Below are positions 41,646-49,207 of a stretch of 64,000 nucleotides of DNA, in pieces. The stretch covers positions 248,001 through 312,000 of the forward strand of contig DATGLV010000039.1 of the NCBI GenBank assembly GCA_035293945.1. Direction: 5' to 3'. Each line of letters opens with the position of its first letter. Positions within the stretch are counted from its first letter, which is position 1. Position numbers and translations under genes: made by a program. Source of the stretch: VAZQ01 sp035293945. Lineage in GTDB: Bacteria; Pseudomonadota; Alphaproteobacteria; Rhizobiales; Xanthobacteraceae. Below the pieces are notes generated by a model that was not told the origin of the DNA, searched no databases, and was given only the letters and a program-made list of their open reading frames with translations.

Positions 41646-43109
41646 TCAATTTGCCATCAACTTTGCGGCTGCCAGCGCTGGCAGGCGGTGTCGTTCGATC
41701 TTGCCATTCGCGCCGCGCGGCAGCTCATCAACGGCGACAAAGCAAGTGGGAACGAACGCATCTTGCAGCCGCATAGCGCAGTGCTGGCGCAGGGCATTTT
41801 CGTTTACCGGCGCGGGGCTAACGATCAAGGCACAAATTTCCGCTATTCCCAGGCTGTTGTTCTTGGCGAAGCACCCGGCTTCGACAACGCCGGGGTATGA
41901 CGTAAGAATCGCCTCTATCGTTTCCGGCGCCACGGTGTCGGAGCCGATGAGCAACGCCGTCTTCTCCCGTCCGCTGATGATCAAAAGCCCGTCCTTGCCG
42001 AGCTGTCCGAGATCGCCTGGATAGAAACAACCATCGCGAAAGAACAGCCGGCTGGTTTCGGGATCGCCAACATACTCGCTGGCGGCGTGGATACTGCGAA
42101 TACGCAGCAACCCGTCGTGCCCGAGCGGCAATATTTGCCCAGATTTGTCTACGATCTCGACCGTGGCGCCGGGCTGGACATAGCCGACCGCCCCGGGAAT
42201 TGCCTCGATGATGTTCGCCGGTCCGAAGGCGACGCCGGCAGTTTCTGTGGTCCCATAAGTGCAGTAAAGGTTCTGACATAGCCGCGCTCGGGCGCGACGC
42301 GACAGCTCGCGCGACAGTATCGCTCCCTGGCATATAATGTGATCGAGGCTCACCTCGAACGCGCTGTCGGCCTCGAAATATTTGAGAAACTCGCCCAGCC
42401 CGTAAGGTGACGTCGCCATGCCCTGAATCTTGTGTAGGTCGAAATACTGGAGAATATCGCCGGGTTTGGGGCCGAGGAAATAGATGGTCCCACCGCGACT
42501 CAAGAGCGACATGAGATACATGAATCCCACCGCAGTCCCGACGCCGAGGTCGCAAAAGAATCGCGCACAGCACGCGAACCGGAGGCCGCGCGTGTGCGGG
42601 TAGTAGGCAATGCGGTTCATCCACGTATCAAAAGAAAAGGCGATGCCCTTTGGAAAGCCCGTCGACCCTGACGTAAGCACGATGCGGCCAATGTCGCTTC
42701 CCTTGGGATGAAAGAGCTCGTTATCTCCTAGCGGGGTTCCATCGCCGTCGAGCCATGTGGCATCAACACTCAGCACCGTAGCCTGGCCGCCGAAGCGGCC
42801 CGGAACATCGGTCAGCACAACATCGGGTGCCATTCCGGCCACCGGGTCGGCGCTGCGCAATGACACGGTCGCCAATCCGAGCCGCATCAGGCCGAGAATG
42901 AGCGCGGCATGCAAAATGGTGTCCGTGACGAACAGGCCGACAAGGCTGCCCGGCGCAATGCCGGAATTGAGCGCCTGGCGTGAAACATTGTGGATGAGCC
43001 TTTCCAGGCGCCCATAGGTGACTGAACCCGCTGCCGACCCCGGCACGCAAATCGCGGTCGTCAGCGGGTTGATCTTGCACTGGAAGAATATCGGATCGAG
43101 AATATTCAT
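41646..43109 (-). CDS. Adenylate-forming enzyme, acyl-CoA ligase-like, ligase 4
   Basis: 487 residues. Opens MNILDPIFFQCKINPLTTAI. P-loop TSGSTGFPK, A5 TYGTTETAG, A7 CFYPGDLGQLGKDGLL, A8 GREKTALLIGSDTV, which deviates twice from the consensus (hinge Asp to Thr, second Gly of GG to Ser), and A10 Lys in LPRGANGKIE. Activation of a carboxylate remains possible, but the thioester step may be altered. It is translated just before ligase 3 (5-base gap) and lies 85 bases downstream of a TTT receptor gene. A decayed copy of its first codons is at 44305-44380. Confidence 0.87.
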   Translation of the reverse strand: MNILDPIFFQCKINPLTTAICVPGSAAGSVTYGRLERLIHNVSRQALNSGIAPGSLVGLFVTDTILHAALILGLMRLGLATVSLRSADPVAGMAPDVVLTDVPGRFGGQATVLSVDATWLDGDGTPLGDNELFHPKGSDIGRIVLTSGSTGFPKGIAFSFDTWMNRIAYYPHTRGLRFACCARFFCDLGVGTAVGFMYLMSLLSRGGTIYFLGPKPGDILQYFDLHKIQGMATSPYGLGEFLKYFEADSAFEVSLDHIICQGAILSRELSRRARARLCQNLYCTYGTTETAGVAFGPANIIEAIPGAVGYVQPGATVEIVDKSGQILPLGHDGLLRIRSIHAASEYVGDPETSRLFFRDGCFYPGDLGQLGKDGLLIISGREKTALLIGSDTVAPETIEAILTSYPGVVEAGCFAKNNSLGIAEICALIVSPAPVNENALRQHCAMRLQDAFVPTCFVAVDELPRGANGKIERHRLPALAAAKLMAN

Positions 43110-43194
43110 TAGGGAATTGGGAGCCCGTCCAACTTCGCTTGATTGCCGGAATAATCAGGAGCGAGGCGCCGGAGTCAAGGCGCCGAAAACTCTC

Positions 43195-44223
43195 CTATTC
43201 CAGGACTGCCTTCGCGCGCGCGATCCAGTCTCTCGGCGTCTGCAATATTTCGTCGAGCGAACGCTGGAGCGTGGTTCCTGCTGTGGGCCCGATCTGCGCT
43301 CGGGAGGCGGCCAGATCCTGCAGGAAACGAGGATCTTTCATCGTTCCATCGAATGCCGCCCGTAACGCCTGGACCCGCTCGACGGGCACACCCGGTGGGG
43401 CTGCAAGCGGCCGACCCAGTGCATTTCCGGACAGCAAGAAGTCCATGACTCCTCGATCAGAGGCGTCCGCTGCCAACTCGTCTACGCTTGGCACGTTGAG
43501 CAAGTCATCGGCTTTTGGGGCTGACTGCACCAGCAGGCGTATCTTCTGGTCGCGGATGAGATCGGATTTCTCGACCTTGAACTCGTCCCAGGTGGTGGCG
43601 AGCGAATCGATCTCGCCTCGCTCGAGGGCGAGGTAGATGGCGGCGATTCCCTGATATCCGGCGATGATCTTGAACCTTGTGCCGAGGAACTCGTTCAGCA
43701 ATGCGGGCATCGTATAAAGAAATGATCCTTTTGGACTGGCACCGGCGATGATCTCTCTTTGTCGCGCGTCCGCGATGCTGCGGATTCCTGATGCTCGCGA
43801 AGCCACCATCACGCTGTGAGATGCCGGCATGATCGAACCGATCAACTGGAATTGGCCGATGTCATATCGAACCGCGGGCATGCCGACCAACTGGTTGACC
43901 ACGAGAGTGTTTGGGATCATCCCGATGACGGTGCCGTCCTTAGGGGCCATCGTCTGCAAATAGTTGGCCATGACGATGCCGCCTCCGCCGATCATGTTCT
44001 GCGGCACAACGGACGGATTTCCCGGCAAATGGGATCCGAGGTAGCGTGCAATAAGGCGTGCATCATGGTCGTAAGCGCCGCCGACGTTCACGCCGATCAT
44101 GATATTGAGATTTTTTCCGCGGTAAAAATCCGCAACTGGGTCCGCATGCGCTCGGGCGAGAAGGGCCCCCGTGCAGGTCAATCCAACGGCGACGATGCTT
44201 GCGAACCTGCTCCTCCTACGCAC
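43195..44223 (-). CDS. TTT (Bug-family) substrate-binding protein
   Basis: 342 residues from GTG 44223, which has a strong AAAGGGAGA site; the longer frame upstream is unsupported. Leader RRRSRFASIVAVGLTCTGAL with cleavage after ARAHA, then ADFYRGKNLNIMIGVNVGGA, DHDARLIARYLGSHLPGNPS and the rest of the Bug fold that holds a carboxylate between two lobes. No TctA/TctB genes are present. It sits between the second receptor and ligase 4 in the same orientation, which suggests that the captured acid is the substrate of the ligases (inference). Confidence 0.9.
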   Translation of the reverse strand: MRRRSRFASIVAVGLTCTGALLARAHADPVADFYRGKNLNIMIGVNVGGAYDHDARLIARYLGSHLPGNPSVVPQNMIGGGGIVMANYLQTMAPKDGTVIGMIPNTLVVNQLVGMPAVRYDIGQFQLIGSIMPASHSVMVASRASGIRSIADARQREIIAGASPKGSFLYTMPALLNEFLGTRFKIIAGYQGIAAIYLALERGEIDSLATTWDEFKVEKSDLIRDQKIRLLVQSAPKADDLLNVPSVDELAADASDRGVMDFLLSGNALGRPLAAPPGVPVERVQALRAAFDGTMKDPRFLQDLAASRAQIGPTAGTTLQRSLDEILQTPRDWIARAKAVLE

Positions 44224-44304
44224 AAGATCTCCCTTTGCCGACCATGCTGCCGGATACGATGCCGGAGGTCGGCGCCTGGCGTGAAGCTTTGTGAAGGAGC
44301 TCAC

Positions 44305-44380
44305 GGCAGTCCGGGCGCACAGATTGCGGTGATCAACGGTTGATCTTGCACTGAAAGAGTATCGGCTCGAGAATATTCAT
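44305..44380 (-). pseudogene. Remnant of a fifth adenylate-forming ligase gene (N-terminus only)
   Basis: From ATG 44380 the sequence reads MNILEPILFQCKIN, nearly identical to the start of ligase 4 (MNILDPIFFQCKIN), at DNA level as well. Then CGTTGA gives a stop; removing one base's shift continues LITAICAPG, matching LTTAICVPG of ligase 4. After that similarity ends near the upstream receptor. It is therefore a frameshifted, truncated copy of about 26 codons, lying in the 293-base gap between the two receptor genes. The rest of the gap holds no recognisable gene. Confidence 0.72.
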
Positions 44381-44516
44381 CGTATCCGTGCCGGGCGCGG
44401 CCTCAAGCATATTCCGGATGGGCCGCCCGTAGTCAAGATTGGCATCGGCCAAGCGTGTTTCGGGTGGAGGAGCTTGCGCGGCAGTGGAGATGAAGTTGTT
44501 GTCACAGCGGCTCCTT

Positions 44517-45590
44517 CTATTTCGCGCCCGATCCCGCCAGCATTCCCCTCAGGCGGTCGACGACCGGCTGCGGGGTCTCCTCAATCTGATTAAACAGGGA
44601 CGTGATCGCGTCAGCACCGAGCCAATTGGTGTCGAGTCCGATCCGGCGCGCCTCGGCGAGATACTCTTCATCCTTCATCGTGGCCTCGAATGAGGCTCGC
44701 AGTGCGGCGGTCCGTTCCGACGGGACGTCAGGTGGGACCAACAAGGGTCGGGCCATGTTGAACTTCAAGGCATAGAACTGGAACAGCGCGCGATCGGCCA
44801 CAGAAGGCGACAGCTCGACCGCCGTTGGTATGTCCTTTAGCACCGGAACGCGCTCTGCCCCGAACTGCACCAGGATGCGCACCTTGTTGCTTTTGAGCCA
44901 ATCCGGCTTGTTGGCCATGAGGTTTGACAGACCGGTGTTGTTGCCTTGCACCTCGCCGCGTTCGACCGCGAGATTGATCTCGTTCTGGCCAAGGTAGCCG
45001 GTGAAAACGCGCATTCTGGTGCCGAGCACCTGGTTCATGAGAAACGGCAGGATTGCGTTATCGGACGAGGCAGCGGTTGCCCCCATCGAGATGCTCTGGA
45101 CCTTCAGATCAGTGAATGTCCAGGCCGGGGCTGTATGCCAGACCCACGTAACCTGGGGCTCCTGTAGCGGTGTGCCGATCCAGCTCGCTTGGCGAAGATC
45201 GAACTTGATATTAATGCCATCGGGTGAGAGCAGCTTGAGCCTTGGTTCCAGCGGGATGTTGCTGGTCGGCATTCCAAGGACGGTGCCGTCGTGCTTCGCG
45301 ACCCCGTAGAGATAGTTCATCATGATCAAGCCGGTCGCGCCCGGCATGTTGCGAACCACAATTGCGGGACGGCCCGGAATATGCCGTGCAAGGTGGTTGG
45401 CAAGGGTCCGCCCGGCAACATCGTAGCCGCCGGCTGGAGCGGCGCCGATCAGCAACTCGATCCCCTTGCCGCGGTAGAATTCATCCGCCGGCTGTGCGTG
45501 TGCCGGCAGGGTTCCGGAGAAAAACACGGAGCCGGCGAGCAATGCCACCCAAGTGTGGACTACGCCAAGACCTCGATGGTAGGCCCTCAC
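44517..45590 (-). CDS. TTT (Bug-family) substrate-binding protein
   Basis: 357 residues. The start is a GTG overlapping the stop of the racemase-like gene by 4 bases (GTGA). Signal peptide with cleavage after LPAHAQ (about 33), then ADEFYRGKGIELLIGAAPAG, GYDVAGRTLANHLARHIPGR and MPGATGLIMMNYLYG, the Bug signature. Similar in pattern to the receptor at 19135 (shared TWVWHTAP and YALKFNMARPLLVPPDVP-like segments) more than to its neighbour at 43195. Translational coupling to the racemase-like enzyme strongly suggests that the receptor's ligand is the enzyme's substrate. Confidence 0.9.
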   Translation of the reverse strand: MRAYHRGLGVVHTWVALLAGSVFFSGTLPAHAQPADEFYRGKGIELLIGAAPAGGYDVAGRTLANHLARHIPGRPAIVVRNMPGATGLIMMNYLYGVAKHDGTVLGMPTSNIPLEPRLKLLSPDGINIKFDLRQASWIGTPLQEPQVTWVWHTAPAWTFTDLKVQSISMGATAASSDNAILPFLMNQVLGTRMRVFTGYLGQNEINLAVERGEVQGNNTGLSNLMANKPDWLKSNKVRILVQFGAERVPVLKDIPTAVELSPSVADRALFQFYALKFNMARPLLVPPDVPSERTAALRASFEATMKDEEYLAEARRIGLDTNWLGADAITSLFNQIEETPQPVVDRLRGMLAGSGAK

Positions 45591-46321
45591 GAAGCTGCTT
45601 TCGCCAGTGAGGCCAGGAGGCGGCCGTGACTGCGGATCGGATCGGTCACGCCGAGCTCGTTGAAGGCGACAAAGGAGGTGGCGTGAGAGTAGGCGATGAC
45701 CGGGATCCCGCTTTCATGCTCCAAGGTGTCCACGATCTGGGCCGCCTGCCATTGTGGACAGGGGAGATAGAGGGCGTCGCAGCGGGGCGCACGAGCGAGC
45801 ACGTTGCCGGCGAAGCGGTGAATGTGCGCGGGCGACACGCTCTGCAGTTGCCTAAAGGGCACGTCCAGGCCCTCGACATGGACCGGGTCGAAACCGTGCG
45901 CGCCGAGAAAGATGGACAGGGCTTGATTGTGCCGCTCGGGATACGGCGAGGCGATTGCAATCCGGGTTGCTTCCACATGCCGAAGCGCCTGGATCGCGGC
46001 GCGCACCCCGGTCGTCGCCTTGACCTGCGACGCTGCCTCGATGTCCTTCACCACAAGCTCTTCATAACCCTTCCCGCGGGCCACGACCAACGGCCCGCCG
46101 CCATGAATAATAAAATCCACCCCGCGCGAGCCGAGATAGGCCGCGGCCGACTTGACCTGCGCAAGGCCCTTGTCGAACTGCTCCGGGCTCCAGTCGTCGA
46201 TGCTGCAGGTGACACCCACGAGGCCAATGCCCTCGGGCGCGAATCGATAAAATTCGTAGGGCACGACTTCCAGCACGGTTGGGCTGATATAACCAATACG
46301 CTTGCGCCACCCGAACATCAT
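45587..46321 (-). CDS. Asp/Glu racemase superfamily protein, arylmalonate decarboxylase/maleate isomerase-like
   Basis: 244 residues, the size of arylmalonate decarboxylase (AMDase) and maleate cis-trans isomerase. The fold opens RIGYISPTVLEVVPYEF. Racemases and maleate isomerase use two cysteines; here the first site is IHGGGPLVV (Gly at 74-76) and only the second is kept, in YLPCPQW (Cys188). The one-Cys pattern with Gly near 74 and Cys near 188 is that of AMDase, which decarboxylates 2-aryl-2-substituted malonates without cofactor. Substrate and activity here are unproven. First gene of a minus-strand unit: this enzyme, receptor, receptor, ligase 4, ligase 3. Confidence 0.83.
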   Translation of the reverse strand: MMFGWRKRIGYISPTVLEVVPYEFYRFAPEGIGLVGVTCSIDDWSPEQFDKGLAQVKSAAAYLGSRGVDFIIHGGGPLVVARGKGYEELVVKDIEAASQVKATTGVRAAIQALRHVEATRIAIASPYPERHNQALSIFLGAHGFDPVHVEGLDVPFRQLQSVSPAHIHRFAGNVLARAPRCDALYLPCPQWQAAQIVDTLEHESGIPVIAYSHATSFVAFNELGVTDPIRSHGRLLASLAKAAS

Positions 46322-46370
46322 TCCGACCCGGCTCGAGGCGCCCCATTTTTTCGCTTCTCAGGGAAGACCA

Positions 46371-46480
46371 ATGAAAAAGACATTGCTCGCCAGCGTCGCC
46401 GTTTCTCTGCTCTTTGTCGCGCCGTCGAGCCACGCGGCCGCGGCGGAAGTCATTTCCCTCGCCGCGTCGATGCCTGCTCA
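46371..46480 (+). pseudogene. Possible remnant: signal peptide without a mature protein
   Basis: ATG 46371 has a GGGA site 7 bases upstream and encodes MKKTLLASVAVSLLFVAPSS then HAAAAEV, a textbook Sec leader. After about codon 35 the frame continues only as the antisense of the cysteine-rich gene on the other strand and loses coding character. I read it as the start of a lost secreted-protein gene; a genuine small protein cannot be excluded. Confidence 0.35.
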
Positions 46481-46771
46481 GCTGCTGCGCCTGAACGACT
46501 TGCCCTTGTGTGGCGGCGAGGTGAACACCGCACGGCACGGGGCGCTCAGACGCATCCGGTTCTTGATCATGCAGGCGGTGATGCGGTCGACATCGGGGAC
46601 GAACTCGCTGCACAACCGCATCGCGTCCGGCTGGCAGGCTTGCTGTTGCTCCGGCGTGCCCCGGTTCTGCGCCAGCGCCGACTGTGGCAGCAAGCCCGGC
46701 GAAGCTGCGAGCCCGACAGCCATTATGGAAATGAAAAGACGCGTCACTGACTTGTGCCCGGCGATTTTCAT
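46478..46771 (-). CDS. Small secreted four-cysteine protein, copy 1
   Basis: 97 residues from ATG 46771, with GGAACAGG upstream. Leader with hydrophobic core FISIMAVGLAASPGLLPQSA, cleaved after LAQ, then a domain TPEQQQACQPDAMRLCSEFV with spacing C-x7-C-x12-C-x11-C, and a basic tail HKGKSFRRSS. Same cysteine spacing and same sequence core as copy 2. It resembles the short Cys-rich repeat of the GLG1 type in bacterial proteins, so two disulphides in the periplasm are likely. Function unknown. The longer frame upstream to 46864 has no signal peptide at its start and is unlikely. Confidence 0.72.
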   Translation of the reverse strand: MKIAGHKSVTRLFISIMAVGLAASPGLLPQSALAQNRGTPEQQQACQPDAMRLCSEFVPDVDRITACMIKNRMRLSAPCRAVFTSPPHKGKSFRRSS

Positions 46772-46956
46772 CTGTCGACCTGTTCCTCTCGGTCCATGGG
46801 AGTGGTGCGCGACATCCTTGATTTCGTGACCCGCCCTCATGCTTCGATCGAGCATGATCATCACCGATCATGGGGCGGGTGGAAGTGAGCAGCCCTGCAG
46901 TCGCGTGCTCTTCCTTCGCGTTCGATGACGGCAAAGTCGGGGCAGCGCCGGCCGAA

Positions 46957-47253
46957 TCAGCTGTGGTGGTGGTGTATGGTCCGTCTGTGCCCATGCGAAG
47001 GAGGCGCAAACGCGGCCCGGCAGGCGGGGCTGAGCTGCGACCGCTTACGAGCCATGCAGGCTGCGACCTTGCTCGCGTCGGGAATGAACTCGCTGCACAG
47101 CCGCTCCGCGTCGGGCGTGCAAGCCTGCTGCTGTTCCGGGGTGGCTTGCGGAACCGCAGCCGAAGCCGGCGCGGAGCCGGCCAGCCAGATCAGGCCGAGA
47201 ACCGCGGCGGTGGATCGGAATAGGAAGAGTTTTTGTCGCCCGGCGTCATTCAT
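46957..47253 (-). CDS. Small secreted four-cysteine protein, copy 2
   Basis: 98 residues from ATG 47253. Leader FRSTAAVLGLIWLAGSAPAS then TPEQQQACTPDAERLCSEFI with the identical C-x7-C-x12-C-x11-C spacing of copy 1, and a tail SHGHRRTIHHHHS that is rich in histidine, a possible metal-binding end. The ribosome region GGAACAGGTTCAGCA is almost the same as that of copy 1, which supports both starts and a tandem duplication. 185 bases separate the two. Function unknown; a role in binding metal or protecting disulphides is speculation. Confidence 0.75.
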   Translation of the reverse strand: MNDAGRQKLFLFRSTAAVLGLIWLAGSAPASAAVPQATPEQQQACTPDAERLCSEFIPDASKVAACMARKRSQLSPACRAAFAPPSHGHRRTIHHHHS

Positions 47254-47398
47254 TGCTGAACCTGTTCCTTTTGCCATTTCAAAAACGCACCGCCTTTGCG
47301 GTAAATCAAGCCGGCCCGCGGTTGCGAACCAAGGTAGTTTCGGGACCATAGGCCGCGCCCGATCCCGCGCCAAGAAAGAAAGGGATTCAAAGACAGGA

Positions 47399-48691
47399 TT
47401 AGTATCTGTTCGCGATCGGCAGCTCTTCCGCCGGGAACAGCGTTATCACACGGCAACCTTTGTCGGTCACCACCACTTCCTCCTCGATGCGCGCCGCCGA
47501 ATAGCCGTCCTTGGCCGGGCAATAGGTCTCCAGTGCGAATACCATGCCCTCCTTGATCTCTGTCGGGTGGCTGAGCGACACCACCCGGCTGATGATCGGC
47601 CGCTCATGCAGCGCCAGCCCGAGCCCGTGACCGAATTGCAGGCCAAAGGCCGACATTTCGTCCGGAAAGCCGAAATCCTGCGCCTTCGGCCAGACGCTGC
47701 AGACCTGATCGGTCGAAACTCCGGGCTTGATGAGGCCAATGGCGTTATCGAGCCATTCGCGCGCCTGCTTGTAGGCATCGTGCTGGACCGGCGTGGCACG
47801 CCCGACATTGAACGTACGGTAGTAGCAGGTCCGATAGCCCATGAACGACTGGAGGATGTCGAAGAAGGCTTGGTCGCCCGGCCGCAGCATGCGATCGGTG
47901 AAATTGTGCGGATGCGGGTTGCAGCGCTCGCCCGAGATGGCATTGATCGCTTCGACGTCATCGGAGCCGTGCCGGTACAGGAACTCATTGACCTTGGCGA
48001 CGATGTCGTTCTCGCGCACGCCGGGCTTGAGCTCCTCGTGAATCAAATGATAGGCGCCGTCCACCATGGCGGCGGCCCGGTTGAGCAGCGCGATCTCGTC
48101 GATGTTCTTGATCTCGCGGGCCTCCAGCATAACCTGCTGGCCGTCGGCAACCTTGAGGCCCGCCCGCTCCAGCTCGAACATCATCGGGGGCTCGATGATA
48201 TCGACCCCGATGGGCATCTTGTCGCAGCCGGCTGCGCGGATAAGCGCGGCAATCTCCTCGGCGTGCCGCTTCATGAGCCCAAAGGACGGCGAGACGGTGC
48301 CGCGCAGGCCAATGAGGCCAGCCTTGCAGTTCTCCGGCTTCAGCCACGGTACCTGCAGCTTATGGTGCACCGCGGCGGAGCCGAAATCCCACAGGATCGG
48401 ATCGCCGTCGCGGGTGAGCAGCGCCCAGCGGCAGAGCTTGTCGCGTTCCCACTCGCCGATCTTGGTCGAGGTGATGTAGCGGATATTGTTGACATCAAAG
48501 ACCAGGAGCGCGCCCAGATCAGACTTCTCCAAAGCCTGCTTGACGCGGCTCAATCGGTAGCGGTGCAAGCGCCGGTAATCGACCCGCTCCTCGAAATCGA
48601 CCCCCATGGGGCCGAGTGCCGGTAGTGCGCGCCCCCAATTATAGCGCGGATTGATGTCGTCGGCGCTGATCTTGCGGACCGTGTCGTCCAT
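47399..48691 (-). CDS. M24-family (creatinase/aminopeptidase P fold) protein, DddP-like, altered metal site
   Basis: 430 residues from ATG 48691 (GGAGG site). N-terminal creatinase domain (ALLVFDVNNIRYITSTKIGE) and C-terminal pita-bread domain. Metal ligands of the family: first Asp kept in FFDILQSFMGY; the second, normally in GYxxDxxRT, reads GYRTCYYRTF, so Asp is replaced by Cys; His kept in FGHGLGLALHERP; Glu kept in FALETY and again in RIEEEVVV. Length and the N-terminal region resemble dimethylsulfoniopropionate lyase DddP, a single-domain-pair M24 member, but peptidase or creatinase-like activity is equally possible. The Cys substitution could change the metal or abolish hydrolysis. Confidence 0.82.
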   Translation of the reverse strand: MDDTVRKISADDINPRYNWGRALPALGPMGVDFEERVDYRRLHRYRLSRVKQALEKSDLGALLVFDVNNIRYITSTKIGEWERDKLCRWALLTRDGDPILWDFGSAAVHHKLQVPWLKPENCKAGLIGLRGTVSPSFGLMKRHAEEIAALIRAAGCDKMPIGVDIIEPPMMFELERAGLKVADGQQVMLEAREIKNIDEIALLNRAAAMVDGAYHLIHEELKPGVRENDIVAKVNEFLYRHGSDDVEAINAISGERCNPHPHNFTDRMLRPGDQAFFDILQSFMGYRTCYYRTFNVGRATPVQHDAYKQAREWLDNAIGLIKPGVSTDQVCSVWPKAQDFGFPDEMSAFGLQFGHGLGLALHERPIISRVVSLSHPTEIKEGMVFALETYCPAKDGYSAARIEEEVVVTDKGCRVITLFPAEELPIANRY

Positions 48692-49207
48692 GCGGGCCTC
48701 CTTGCGGAATTGGGCTTGATGGCCTGCCGCGGCCAAGTGCCGGCTTCCCGAAGTTCGTGCTACATCGCGGCACCCCTTGCACGAACTTCCAAAGCAAAGG
48801 GGCGCCGGCAAACATCTCATTGCAGTGCCGCTTTTCGCAGTGCCGCCTTTTCGATTGGAAGTTCCTGGATGAGCGGGTGGCTAGCCGGGCAGGGAACTTC
48901 AAATCGGCGGCACCATGGCGACGGGCGCGAATGAATTATACGCGCGAGCGCGATGCAAGTCTCAAAGTGGTTAGGGGTGGCATTATTGCGGTTTGGCGCT
49001 ATGGCGGCCCGGAGCCCGGCTCGGCCGGCCCGTTATCGAAGATGGGCCGGCTCGCCTCAAGGGAGTGGGGCGGTCAACAACCCCTTGTTGCGGCTTCCGG
49101 CCACCAACCCCATAATACCGGCGCGTGACGGGGAAGACTGCAATGACGATCGTTTTGGGTTACCCGCATCGGCGTCGGCCCGTGCGGGTGCCACAAGGCT
49201 CTCTCCC
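48692..49207. repeat. Intergenic region with REP/BIME-like palindromes, copy B
   Basis: 516 bases without a convincing gene. Arms CAGTGCCGCCTTTTCGATTG (48837 onward) and GGAACTTCAAATCGGCGGCA (48893-48912) pair imperfectly across about 30 bases; the latter matches the arm at 10706-10727 with only a one-base change over its core AACTTCAAATxGGCGGCAC. A further partial unit lies at 48747-48790 (GAACTTCC, GGCACC). Promoters for the two divergent genes must lie here. Confidence 0.68.

Noticed and set aside
46925..48625. Open frame of 566 codons on the plus strand
   Set aside because: Antisense of the M24 gene and of the cysteine-rich gene; composition is typical of a shadow frame.
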